DNA of 64,000 nt, taken from CAYSRC01 sp964433495. GTDB taxonomy: Bacteria; Bacillota; Clostridia; Oscillospirales; Ruminococcaceae. Under the pieces are notes generated by a model, which was not told where the DNA came from, made no database searches, and was given only the letters and a program-made list of their open reading frames with translations. Every line of letters begins with the position of its first letter. Within the stretch, counting starts at the first letter, position 1. The translations under genes were made by a program, and so were the position numbers. The DNA is taken from NCBI GenBank assembly GCA_964433495.1, contig CAYSRC010000001.1, forward strand, positions 62,001 to 126,000. Direction: 5' to 3'. Shown here one piece after another: positions 50,738 through 58,882 of this stretch.

Positions 50738-52065
50738 CGGATAATATTTCAGTGCATGAAGCAAGCGGCGCGGGCGCATGCATGTGCGCGGCGGACGCCG
50801 CGGGCGGGGGCTGCGGGTCGACGGACACCTCCTGTGCGGTCGGCGGTCGGCCGGCGGGGGATTCGCAGGGCGGGGACAGGGTCCTCAACGCCGACCTGCT
50901 GCACTTTAAGCAGGAATACCTCTTCAAGCGGACGGGCGAGGCGGTCGCCGCCTACTGCGCGGGCAACCCCGGCGTGCAGCTCATCGACCTCGGCATCGGG
51001 GATGTCTCGATGCCGCTCGCGCCCTGCGCCGCGGCGTCGGCGGCCGAGGCGGCGGTGGGCATGACAACGCGCAGCGGGTTCCGCGGCTACGGCCCCTACG
51101 AGGGATACCGCGCGCTGCGCGCTGCGCTCGCCGAGGACTATCGCGCGCGGGGCGTTCGGGTCTCGCCCGACGAAATCTTTGTCACAAACGGGGCCAAGGG
51201 CGGGCTGTTCCTGCTGCTCAGCCTCTTTTCACGCGGGGTGTGCGCGGCAATCCCAAACCCCGTCTACCCGGCCTACCGCGACGCAAACGCCGTCGCGGGC
51301 AACCGGGTGAGCTACATCGAGGGCAGCGAGGACAACGGCTTTTTGCCGCTGCCGCACGACCTCGGCGGAACCCCGCAGCTCATCTATCTCTGCTCGCCCA
51401 ACAACCCCACGGGCGCGGTCTATGACAGGCGGGGCTTAAGCGAGTGGGTGGCGCACGCGCGCCGCTGCGGCGCGGTGATTATCTTTGACGCGGCCTATCG
51501 CGACTACATCTCGGGTGATGCGCCCGCGAGCATCTTCGAGGTCGAGGGCGCGGACGAGTGCGCGGTAGAGATAGGCTCGTTTTCCAAGTCGGCCGCGTTC
51601 ACCGGGGTGCGGTGCGGCTGGACGGTCATCCCCGAGAGGCTTGAGCGGGACGGCGCCGGGCTGCGCGGGATGTACGGGCGGCTTGCCGCCGTCGCCGACA
51701 ACGGGGTGTCCTATCTCGTGCAGCGCGCGGCGTGCGGGGCGCTCTCCCTCAAGTCACAGCGGTACAACCGGCGCTGTGTCGGGGTCTACAAAAAAAGCGC
51801 CGCCGTCCTCTCGGACGCACTCGCCTCGGCGGGGCTCGCGGCTCGCGGCGGTGTCAACTCGCCCTATGTTTGGGCGCGCTGCCCGAGGGGCATGACGAGT
51901 GAAGAGACCTTTGGGTTTCTCCTGAACAGCGCGCAGGTTGTGTGCACGCCGGGCGACGGCTTCGGCAGCGCGGGCGAGGGGTATATAAGGCTGTCGAGCT
52001 TTTGCGCCTGCGAAACGGCGGAGCTCGCGGCGAAACGGATAGAAAAAGCGCTGAAAACGCTGTAG
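50728..52065 (+). CDS. dapL: LL-diaminopimelate aminotransferase with Cys-rich N-terminal extension
   Basis: PLP enzyme making LL-diaminopimelate directly from tetrahydrodipicolinate; 445 residues. The catalytic core is standard: IDLGIGDVSMPL, GYGPYEGYRALRAALAEDY, VTNGAKGGLFLLLSLF, SPNNPTGAVYD, FDAAYRDYIS and the PLP lysine in GSFSKSAAFTGVRCGW. Family homology begins at about residue 53 (VLNADLLHFKQEYLF). Before it is an unusual extension of about 50 residues with four cysteines (GACMCAADAAGGGCGSTDTSC). GGAGG nine bases before TTG 50728 supports the long form; no good internal start is seen. Operon with dapF. Confidence 0.9.
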   Translation: MGIADNISVHEASGAGACMCAADAAGGGCGSTDTSCAVGGRPAGDSQGGDRVLNADLLHFKQEYLFKRTGEAVAAYCAGNPGVQLIDLGIGDVSMPLAPCAAASAAEAAVGMTTRSGFRGYGPYEGYRALRAALAEDYRARGVRVSPDEIFVTNGAKGGLFLLLSLFSRGVCAAIPNPVYPAYRDANAVAGNRVSYIEGSEDNGFLPLPHDLGGTPQLIYLCSPNNPTGAVYDRRGLSEWVAHARRCGAVIIFDAAYRDYISGDAPASIFEVEGADECAVEIGSFSKSAAFTGVRCGWTVIPERLERDGAGLRGMYGRLAAVADNGVSYLVQRAACGALSLKSQRYNRRCVGVYKKSAAVLSDALASAGLAARGGVNSPYVWARCPRGMTSEETFGFLLNSAQVVCTPGDGFGSAGEGYIRLSSFCACETAELAAKRIEKALKTL

Positions 52066-52132
52066 AAGACCGTCAGATATGGTGGAATTGCAAATAATTT
52101 GTAGCTTAAATGTTAACAATGTCGTGCAACAT

Positions 52133-52183
52133 TGACAAAACCTTGTTTTTGTGGCATAATAACCATACAAGGTTTGTATGGTT
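52133..52183 (+). promoter_or_regulatory. Promoter and 10-bp palindromic operator of the B12-fold operon
   Basis: TTGACA (52133-52138), 16 bp, CATAAT (52155-52160), immediately followed by the perfect inverted repeat AACCATACAA, GGT, TTGTATGGTT (52161-52183). The repeat covers the expected transcription start. It may be a repressor operator or a 5'-end RNA hairpin; its size and AT-content favour an operator. Confidence 0.78.
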
Positions 52184-52304
52184 TGAGGTCGGCGGCGGAG
52201 ATCGCGCATGCAGGTTAACTTTTTGATTTCCGTCGGTTTTTGTCCCCTCTCCCCCGATTCTGTGGGCGGGACGAAACAGGTTTAACCGTTTTACCCAAGC
52301 GCGG

Positions 52305-52345
52305 CAAGCATAACCGCACAGCCTGCGGTTGTGCTTGTCTTTTGC
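52305..52345 (+). terminator. Leader terminator (possible attenuator)
   Basis: CAAGCATAACCGC pairs with GCGGTTGTGCTTG (13 pairs including one G-U) around a 7-base loop, then TCTTTTGC and, slightly later, a run of T. It lies inside the leader, 130 bases before the start codon, so conditional read-through is likely. Confidence 0.7.
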
Positions 52346-52475
52346 TATATTTTTTTGTTTTTCCGCCGCCTTTGCGAAAGCGGCGGTTCCGCCGCAGGAC
52401 AGAAGGTCGGCGGGGCGCGGGCATCTGCACAGAAGCCCGCGCTCTGCCCGAATGCGAAAGGAGATGTGTCTTAAG

Positions 52476-54137
52476 ATGAAAAACAAGCTTGTTGTCGCGG
52501 CCTCGCTCGGGAACTGTGTGCATGTGGCGGGCGCGGTGCACTTTTTGGCGCTCGCCGAGGACGAGGGCTATGACACCCTGTTCCTCGGGCCCGCGGTGCC
52601 CGCGAGCGTCATTGTCGAGTGCGTCAAGCGGGAAAAGCCCGACATCGTCTCGCTGGGCTACCGCCTCACGCCCGCAAACGTCGTGCCGCTCGTGCAGGAG
52701 CTGAAGAGTCTCGCGGAGGGCATCGATCACCGCCCCGTTTGGGTGTTTGCGGGCACCGGCCCCGTCGCGCGAGAGGCGGAAAAGCCAGGATTTTTTGACG
52801 TTGTCTTTGACGGTACCGAGGACATCGACGACTGTATCGCCTTTTTGCGCACGGGCAGGGTGCCGGGCAGGGCACAGCAGAGCGATTTTGCCGACACGCT
52901 CGAAGAACGCGTCGACGAAAAGGCCCCCTATCCGATCCTGCGGCACCACTTCGGCCTGCCCTCGTATGAGGACACGCTGCGGGGCGTCGAGCAGATAGCA
53001 AAGGCGGGGGTGCTCGACGTCATCTCGCTCGGCATCGACCAGAACACGCAGGAGTTTTTCTTTAAGCCCGACAGGCGAGACCCCGCCATGGACGGCGCGG
53101 GCGGCGTGCCGGTGCGCAGCGAGGACGAGTTCCGGCGCCTCAAGGAGGCGTCGGCGTGCGGCAACTATCCGCTCATGCGGTGCTACAGCGGGACGGATGA
53201 TGTGCTGCGCCTTGCCGAGGTTCTGCGGCGCACCATAGACAACGCGTGGTGCGCGGTGCCGCTGTGCTGGTACAACGAGCTGGACGGCAGGGGCACGCGC
53301 CCGCTGCTGCAATCGATGCGCGAGGCGCACGAGCTCATCCGCCTGCACGCGGGGTGGGGCGTGCCCGTCGAGATAAACGAGCCGCACCACTGGGGGCTTC
53401 GCGACGCCCACGACGTCATCTCGGTCGCGATGGCGTACATCAGCGCCTGCAACGCAAAGAAGCTCGGCGTGTCGACCTATGTCGCGCAGTATATGTTCAA
53501 TATCCCGAACTCGATGAGCTTTTCGATGGATCTCGCCAAGGTTTTGGCGCAGGACGAGCTGGTCGAGGGGCTTGCGTCGCCCGAATTCCGCGTGCTGCGC
53601 GAGGTGCGGACGGGGCTGCCGTTTTTGTCGGGTGACATCGAGGCCGCAAAGGGCCAGCTCGCCGCGTCGACCATGCTGCAGATGGCGGTCAAGCCGCACA
53701 TTATCCACGTCGTCGGCTTCAGCGAGGCCGAGCGGGCCGCCGACCCGTCCGTCGTGATTGAAAGCTGCCGCATCGTGCGGGGCGTGGTGCGCTCGGTGCT
53801 GCACGGCGCCGCCGACATGACGGCCGACCCCGCGGTGCAAAGGCGCAGGGACGAGCTTGTGCGGGAGGCGAGGTACCTTCTCGACTTTATCGTAGAGCGG
53901 TACAAGGGTGTAAGCGCCGACCCGCTGTGCGACCCCGCCGTGCTGACCGACTGTGTCAAGACGGGCATTTTGGACGCGCCGCACATCGTCAAGCGCGGCG
54001 ACTACCGCGGCAACCTCGCGACGCGCATGAGCGGCGGGTGCTGCCTTGCGTACGACCCGCAGAACAAAAAGTTTTTGACCGAGAAGGAGCGGCTCGCGCG
54101 GCTGTTTTCGGGGCGCGGCGACACCTCGGCGGCATGA
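52476..54137 (+). CDS. B12-binding-fold protein with TIM-barrel-like mutase-type domain
   Basis: A 553-residue protein I cannot name. Residues about 1-125 resemble a cobalamin-binding Rossmann domain: KLVVAASLGNCVHVAGAVHFLALAEDEGY, EKPDIVSLGYRLTPANVVPLV, VWVFAGTGPVA. In the DxHxxG motif the Asp is replaced by Cys (CVHVAG), His and Gly remain. Residues about 150-500 look like a TIM barrel of the kind found with B12 enzymes (LDVISLGIDQNTQEFFF, VPLCWYNELDGRG, GVPVEINEPHHWGLRDAHD, SMSFSMDLAKVLAQDEL). Adenosylcobalamin mutases such as glutamate mutase have this combination on separate chains. ATG 52476 lies about 11 bases after AAAGGAGA. Operon with the opine-dehydrogenase-like gene. Confidence 0.7.
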   Translation: MKNKLVVAASLGNCVHVAGAVHFLALAEDEGYDTLFLGPAVPASVIVECVKREKPDIVSLGYRLTPANVVPLVQELKSLAEGIDHRPVWVFAGTGPVAREAEKPGFFDVVFDGTEDIDDCIAFLRTGRVPGRAQQSDFADTLEERVDEKAPYPILRHHFGLPSYEDTLRGVEQIAKAGVLDVISLGIDQNTQEFFFKPDRRDPAMDGAGGVPVRSEDEFRRLKEASACGNYPLMRCYSGTDDVLRLAEVLRRTIDNAWCAVPLCWYNELDGRGTRPLLQSMREAHELIRLHAGWGVPVEINEPHHWGLRDAHDVISVAMAYISACNAKKLGVSTYVAQYMFNIPNSMSFSMDLAKVLAQDELVEGLASPEFRVLREVRTGLPFLSGDIEAAKGQLAASTMLQMAVKPHIIHVVGFSEAERAADPSVVIESCRIVRGVVRSVLHGAADMTADPAVQRRRDELVREARYLLDFIVERYKGVSADPLCDPAVLTDCVKTGILDAPHIVKRGDYRGNLATRMSGGCCLAYDPQNKKFLTEKERLARLFSGRGDTSAA

Positions 54138-54156
54138 CACAGGAGGGCAAAGGACA

Positions 54157-55242
54157 ATGGACAGAAACAAGATAGCGGTCATCAGCACGGGCAACGGCGG
54201 GCAGTCGATGGCGGCCTACCTCGCGAACAGGGGCTGCCGCGTTTCGCTCTACGCCCGCGAGCGCGAGCGGGTGGACATGTTTAAGGACAGACGGTTTGTG
54301 CTCGGCGGCAGGGTGAGCGGAGAGGTCGAGCTCGACCTCATAAGCTGCGACATGAAGAGCGTGATCGAGGACGCGTTTTTGATTATGGTCACGACCCCCG
54401 CGCAGTACCACCCCGCGGTGGCGGCGGCGATGGCGGACTGCCTGGAGGACGGGCAGATCATCGTGCTCAACCCCGGCAGGACGCTCGGCACCTATGTCTT
54501 TGAGCACGCGCTCGAGGAGTATCGCTGCAAGGCAAAGCCGGTGCTCGCCGAGACCGACACCTTTGTGTTCACCTGCCGCAGCAGGGAGCCGGGGCACCCG
54601 ATGATCTATGAGATAAAGCGCGGGGTGCGGGCCGCGGCGCACGACCCCGCCGACACCGAGCGGGTGACGCAGCTGCTGTCCGACCTGTTCGGCGACGTGC
54701 GGCCCGCGGCGAGCGTGCTCGAGACGGGGCTCAGCAACATCGGGATGATCTTTCACCCCCTGCCGATTTTGATGAACATAACGCGTGTCGAGGCAAAGGA
54801 GGACTTTTTGTTCTACATCGAGGGGATATCCCCGCTCGTCGCGGACGTCCTTGAGCGCATGGACAGGGAGCGCGTGCGCGTCGCCGAGGCGCTGGGCGTT
54901 AAGGTGCCGTCGGCGGTCGAGTGGCTGGGCGAGCGCTACGGCTCGACGGGAAACACCCTCTACGAACGGATACAGAATACCGAGGCGTACAAAAACGTCC
55001 TCGCGCCCACCGACATCGACACCCGCTACGTCTTTGAGGACATCCAGACGGGCTGCGTGCCGGTGATCCACCTTTCGCGCAAGGCGGGGGTGCGCGTGCC
55101 CGTGATAGGCTCGGTCATCAACTGGGCGTCCATCCTGTACAACCGCGACTTCAACCGAAGCGGAAGAAACGACCAGCGCATCAACTTTGACAAGCTCATC
55201 GACGACATGATCGCGGCGGGGGCGATCCCCGCGCTCCGATGA
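54157..55242 (+). CDS. NAD/NADP octopine/nopaline dehydrogenase-family protein
   Basis: A 361-residue oxidoreductase. N-terminal nucleotide-binding fold KIAVISTGNGGQSMAAYLANRGCRVSLYARE (GxGxxx pattern GNGGQS, about 11-16), with FLIMVTTPAQYHPAVAAAMA and VLNPGRTLGTYVFEHAL. The C-terminal helical domain contains ETGLSNIGMIFHPLPILMNITRVE, with the His and Asn positions conserved in opine dehydrogenases. Opine enzymes reduce the imine of an amino acid and a keto acid. It follows the B12-fold gene by 19 bases with AGGAGGGCAAAGG ahead of ATG. It may act on the amino acid product of that protein (inference). Confidence 0.87.
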   Translation: MDRNKIAVISTGNGGQSMAAYLANRGCRVSLYARERERVDMFKDRRFVLGGRVSGEVELDLISCDMKSVIEDAFLIMVTTPAQYHPAVAAAMADCLEDGQIIVLNPGRTLGTYVFEHALEEYRCKAKPVLAETDTFVFTCRSREPGHPMIYEIKRGVRAAAHDPADTERVTQLLSDLFGDVRPAASVLETGLSNIGMIFHPLPILMNITRVEAKEDFLFYIEGISPLVADVLERMDRERVRVAEALGVKVPSAVEWLGERYGSTGNTLYERIQNTEAYKNVLAPTDIDTRYVFEDIQTGCVPVIHLSRKAGVRVPVIGSVINWASILYNRDFNRSGRNDQRINFDKLIDDMIAAGAIPALR

Positions 55243-55622
55243 CGGGGCGCCCGTCCGAGCAAATCGGCACAGAGCCTTAAGTCCCGGAAAACTTCCCCTA
55301 CGGGTGAAGCTTAAGGGCGACAATCCCGCAGTCGCACAGGTGCGACAGCTCCCTTTACACACACCCCGCATACTCTCGCGGGGCGTGGTCGCGCGTAAGC
55401 GGAACGGACGCGCGACAGAATTCCCGAGAATATGGGAACCCCCGAACGCCGTACCGATAGCGTTCGGTAAGGGAGCTTAAGTGCGCGAAACCCGCGGGAT
55501 GGGCGTAGGCTTCAGGGCTCGGAAACCTTCCCCCTCGGGGGAAGGGGGACCGCCCTGCGGTGGATGAGGGGTGAAGGAATTTCTTATTCATCGCAGGGAT
55601 AAAGCAAAAAACTTGCCGCCTC
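55243..55622. repeat. Dispersed repeat island 8 (families A and B)
   Basis: No gene between two converging operons. Inverted family A end CAATCCCGCAGTCGCACAGG with GTCGCA and TGCGAC (55331-55346). Complete family B unit 55362-55480: CCCCGC ATACTCT CGCGGGG, GTCGCGCGT and ACGCGCGAC (55388-55416), ATTCCC GAGAATAT GGGAA, CCGAACGC CGTACCGATA GCGTTCGG (55442-55467). Family A unit 55520-55578: CCTTCCCCCTCGGGGGAAGG and GACCGCCCTGCGGTGGATGA. Confidence 0.83.
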
Positions 55623-57083
55623 TCATCTCGTCCTCGCGGGCTGTTTGTCCTCTTGCGGGCCTTCCTGCCTCCCGAATCCGAGAAGGATGGAGGCGGTCAT
55701 CACAGCCGGCAGGATGTACCCGTACAGCACGAACGGCGTCACCTGCTCGGGGGAGAGGGGGGCCTGTGTATTTGAGGCAATGCCCACGGCGAAGAGGACG
55801 GCGGGCGTCCGGGGCAGGGCGTAGACAAGGGCGTTGGACTGCGCGTCGAGCAGGTTGGCGGCGCGGCAGGGGGATATGCCGAACCTTTTTGACAGCGGCT
55901 TCGCGAAGGAGGGGCCCACCGCCAGGATTGCGGGGGCGTTGAGGCCCATGGCCGCGGAGAGCAGCAGCAGCACCATGGCGGAGATGATGAGCTCCGCGCC
56001 GCGGGCGGTTTTGACCCGTCCCTCGAGCGCGGCCAGCAGCTTTTTGTCGCCGCCGCCCCCGCGCATGAGGGCGACGGAGCCGAAGAGCAGCAGCGCGAAG
56101 ACGCCGACCTGTAGCATGGAGGCAAGCCCCGTGTACACGATGCCGTCCACCGTTCGCTCGAGGCCCGCCCCCGAAATCCGAAACAGCGCGTCGGGCGCGC
56201 CGCTCCGGGGGTCAACCTGCAAAAATGCAAACTGTCCCGTCGCGACCCCGACGACGGCGGCGCTGACGATGCCGACCGTTGTCGCGATGATGATGTCGCC
56301 GCACTTTACCGCGACGGCGACGGTGAGCGCGACCGAAAGGAGCATCCAAAACGCCGACGGATCGTATTCGGCGCGCGCCCCGGGGGCGCCCCCCTCGCCG
56401 CCGAGCACAAGGCCGCAGACGGCAAAGGCAGCCGCCGTGAGCGCTGCGGAGAGGAGCGAGTATTTTAAGCGGCTGCGAACGACGTCGGGGACGGCGGCCC
56501 CCTGCGAGGAGGCCGAGCATATCGTGGTGTCGGAGACGGGCGCGAGGTTGTCGCCGAAGATCGCTCCCGAGATGACCGCGCCCGCGAGCAGCGGCGGGCA
56601 GCACCCCAGCGCTGTCCCTGCGGGGTACAGAACCCCCATGCCCGCGGTGATGGTGCCGAAGCCCGTCCCCGACGCGGTGGAAAACAGTGCTGCGGCGATA
56701 AAGGTCACCACGGTGAAGGCGGCGCTGCCGACCCCCATGTTTGCCGCAAAGCCGGCGATTGCCCCGGCGAGCCCCGAAGAGCGCAGCATCGCCGAAAACA
56801 CCCCCGCGAAGAGCCGGCACACAAAGGGGGTGACGACCTCTTTGCTCGCAATCCCCGAGACGATGCAGTCGGTGTACGCCCGTTTGTCCTTTGCAAGCGG
56901 CATCGGCAGCACCAGCGCCGAAAAGGCGGGCAGCCAAAGCGCGCCGTCCGATATCGAGCCGCCCCAAAAGGAGGTGACGACGATCAGGAGGATAAAGACG
57001 ATAAACGGGGCGAAGGACACCCACGCCCCGCCGTAGAATTCGAGGCGGGGGGACGCCCCCGCCGGGGTTTTTCGCTCATGCAC
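55623..57083 (-). CDS. NhaC-family antiporter/transporter at the end of the van cluster
   Basis: A 486-residue membrane protein with about 11-12 helices (first at about 21-43, WVSFAPFIVFILLIVVTSFWGG). NhaC-family landmarks: GSAAFTVVTFIAAALFSTASGTGFGT, LAGAVISGAIFGDNLAPVSDTTICSAS (the GDxxSPxSDTT-like motif) and LPRTPAVLFAVGI. Family members exchange Na+ and H+ or take part in amino/organic acid exchange. ATG 57083 lies inside the end of vanXY (8-base overlap) with GGAGGG ahead, so it is translated with the van genes. It occupies the place where vanT (serine uptake plus racemase) is found in known vanG clusters. Confidence 0.9.
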   Translation of the reverse strand: MHERKTPAGASPRLEFYGGAWVSFAPFIVFILLIVVTSFWGGSISDGALWLPAFSALVLPMPLAKDKRAYTDCIVSGIASKEVVTPFVCRLFAGVFSAMLRSSGLAGAIAGFAANMGVGSAAFTVVTFIAAALFSTASGTGFGTITAGMGVLYPAGTALGCCPPLLAGAVISGAIFGDNLAPVSDTTICSASSQGAAVPDVVRSRLKYSLLSAALTAAAFAVCGLVLGGEGGAPGARAEYDPSAFWMLLSVALTVAVAVKCGDIIIATTVGIVSAAVVGVATGQFAFLQVDPRSGAPDALFRISGAGLERTVDGIVYTGLASMLQVGVFALLLFGSVALMRGGGGDKKLLAALEGRVKTARGAELIISAMVLLLLSAAMGLNAPAILAVGPSFAKPLSKRFGISPCRAANLLDAQSNALVYALPRTPAVLFAVGIASNTQAPLSPEQVTPFVLYGYILPAVMTASILLGFGRQEGPQEDKQPARTR

Positions 57084-57834
57084 GTTCCCTCCACACCGTG
57101 AGGATAAAGCCGTCCGCGTTGTTGCCCGAGTGTTGACAGACGAGGCCGTCCGGCAGGGTGAAGCCCGCCGCGGCCCTGTCCGCCGGGAGATAAAAGATGT
57201 CCGCCGCGCGGCGGCCGTCCGAAAAGCGATATCCCCCGCCGTCGAACGGATAGCCCTTTATCCAATCGACGTACTCCTCGAGCGACAGGTTTTGCGCGTT
57301 CATGACGGCCGAGTGGGGATAGCCCACATAGCGAAAGTGCCACGGCTCGCAGGCGATGCCGGTCACCGCCTCCTTGTCCCGCCCGTAGCGCTCGACAAAG
57401 CCGAACCGCCCGGCGTTCAGGCGGAAGCGCCGGCAGACGCCCTCGTTCGGGAAATCGGGGCGGATAAAGTCGATGGGCTGTTTGTTGAGCGCGAGATCGA
57501 CCGCAAGGCCCGTCTCGTGCTCGCTGCACCCCGGCAGGGCGACATACCGCCGTGTGAACGCGGGCCCGTTGGCTTTGAGGGAATCGCGGTAGAGCGCCTC
57601 CTGCTCGGCCCGCGTGCGGTATCCGCTCACCGGCAGGATCTCGTCCCCGCAGCCGAGCGCGCGAAACGCCCTCGACAGCATCGCCTGCGCCTGCGCAGCG
57701 AGGGATACCTCGGCGCAGCTGCTCTCGAGCGGCGCAAGCCGGTCGCTGTACGGCGCGCGCAGAGGGTGCTCGGCGTTCACAAGGATGAGGTCGCCGCGAT
57801 AAACAGCCTCTTTGTCCAATTTCAGGTTTTTCAT
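57076..57834 (-). CDS. vanXY: D,D-dipeptidase/D,D-carboxypeptidase, VanXY type
   Basis: M15B zinc peptidase of 252 residues, the usual size of VanXY, without a signal peptide, so cytoplasmic. The start LDKEAVYRGDLILVNAEHPL matches VanXY-type proteins as I recall them. Active site: GCSEHETGLAVDL (SxHxxGxAxD, two zinc ligands) at about 102-114 and ACEPWHFRYVG (catalytic Glu and third His) at about 162-172. It would remove D-Ala-ended precursors so that only the modified ends reach the wall. ATG lies one base after the ligase stop; Shine-Dalgarno AAGGATG is within the ligase end. Confidence 0.9.
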   Translation of the reverse strand: MKNLKLDKEAVYRGDLILVNAEHPLRAPYSDRLAPLESSCAEVSLAAQAQAMLSRAFRALGCGDEILPVSGYRTRAEQEALYRDSLKANGPAFTRRYVALPGCSEHETGLAVDLALNKQPIDFIRPDFPNEGVCRRFRLNAGRFGFVERYGRDKEAVTGIACEPWHFRYVGYPHSAVMNAQNLSLEEYVDWIKGYPFDGGGYRFSDGRRAADIFYLPADRAAAGFTLPDGLVCQHSGNNADGFILTVWRERA

Positions 57835-57835
57835 A

Positions 57836-58882
57836 TCAGATGTACATCCTTATCAGCTTGTCGAGCAGCTGCGGGAGGGTAAGACCCGCCCCCTTCATCA
57901 TGCTCGGGAAACGGCTCATCTCGGTGAGCCCCGGGATGGTGTTGACCTCGTTGAAAACGATGCCGCCCCCGGGGGTCAAGAACAGATCCACCCGCGCAAA
58001 GCCCGAGCAGCCGAGCGCGCGGTAAATCGTTTTGGCGGCCTCGCAGACGCGCGCCTCGCACTCGGGGTCGATGCGCGCGGGCATGTGGATCTTGGCGGTC
58101 GCGCGGTGATACTTTTCTTCATAGTCGAAAAAGCCGCTGCCCGCAAGCTCGACCTCGTCCACGCGGCCCACGGTGAGCTCCCCGATCCCCATGACGGCGC
58201 AGCCCACCTCAAAGCCGTCGACGTTTTCCTCGATGATCGCCTCGTCGTCATACCTAAAAGCGCGGTCCAACGCGCCCTCAAGTTCGCACAGCGAGGATAT
58301 CCTGCTGACGCCGTAGGACGAGCCCGCCCGGACAGGCTTTACAAACAGCGGACAGCGCAGGCCCTTTGCCGCGTCCGCGGCCCGCCCGCGCAGACGCTTG
58401 TGCAGGGTGACGGCGCGCGGTGCGGCGACTCCGGCGCTCTCGGCGAGGCGGTGCGCCCTGTCCTTGTCCATGCACAGGGCCGAGGACATCGTGCCGCAGC
58501 CCGCTACCGCGATGCCCGCAAGCTCGAACATCCCCTGCACCGTCCCGTCCTCGCCGTTCTTCCCGTGCAGGATGGGCAACGCGAGGTCGACGGGCACCGC
58601 TTTTACCCCACCGTCCGCGAGCTCGAGCAGGCCGTGCACGCTGCGATTTGGGGAGACGGCGACCGGGACGAGCGCCGAGGGGTCGTCGGCCCAGCTGCCG
58701 TCGCGGATGCGCTCGTATCCGCCGAGATAGCGGAACCAGTCGCCGCCGCGGGTGATGCCGACGGGGACGACGTCATAGCTGTCCGCGTCGAGGCTGTCAA
58801 GGACGGAATAGGCGGAGTGCAGCGAGACGCCGTACTCGGGCGAGCACCCGCCGAAGATCACCGCGATTGTCTTTTTTCCCAT
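57836..58882 (-). CDS. vanG: D-Ala:D-Ser-type ligase, VanG-like
   Basis: ATP-grasp ligase of 348 residues making the altered cell-wall dipeptide of glycopeptide resistance. N-terminus KTIAVIFGGCSPEYGVSLHSAYSVLDSL has SPEYxVSLxSA as in VanG/C/E-type enzymes. Others: LPILHGKNGEDGTVQGMFELAGI, CMDKDRAHRLAESAGV, FVKPVRAGSSYGVSRI, the omega-loop FFDYEEKYHRATAKIHMPA, ARVDLFLTPGGGIVFNEVNTIPGLTEMSRFP. The EKY omega loop fits D-Ala or D-Ser rather than D-Lac as second substrate. Being between vanW and vanXY, D-Ser is the better guess. Shine-Dalgarno AAAGGAGA; start overlaps vanW by 25 bases. Confidence 0.9.
   Translation of the reverse strand: MGKKTIAVIFGGCSPEYGVSLHSAYSVLDSLDADSYDVVPVGITRGGDWFRYLGGYERIRDGSWADDPSALVPVAVSPNRSVHGLLELADGGVKAVPVDLALPILHGKNGEDGTVQGMFELAGIAVAGCGTMSSALCMDKDRAHRLAESAGVAAPRAVTLHKRLRGRAADAAKGLRCPLFVKPVRAGSSYGVSRISSLCELEGALDRAFRYDDEAIIEENVDGFEVGCAVMGIGELTVGRVDEVELAGSGFFDYEEKYHRATAKIHMPARIDPECEARVCEAAKTIYRALGCSGFARVDLFLTPGGGIVFNEVNTIPGLTEMSRFPSMMKGAGLTLPQLLDKLIRMYI

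Larger units (their letters stand above)
52066..52475. other. Long leader region before the B12-fold protein gene
   Basis: 410 bases with no gene: promoter, palindromic operator, a transcription terminator-like hairpin and a second GC-rich hairpin, CCGCCGC with GCGGCGG (52363-52386), 90 bases before the start. I looked for a cobalamin box or T-box and did not see one. Confidence 0.6.

Noticed and set aside
52183..52475. Cobalamin riboswitch before the B12-fold gene
   Set aside because: No B12-box-like GCCACTG stretch or the expected junction was seen; only terminator and GC hairpin are supported.
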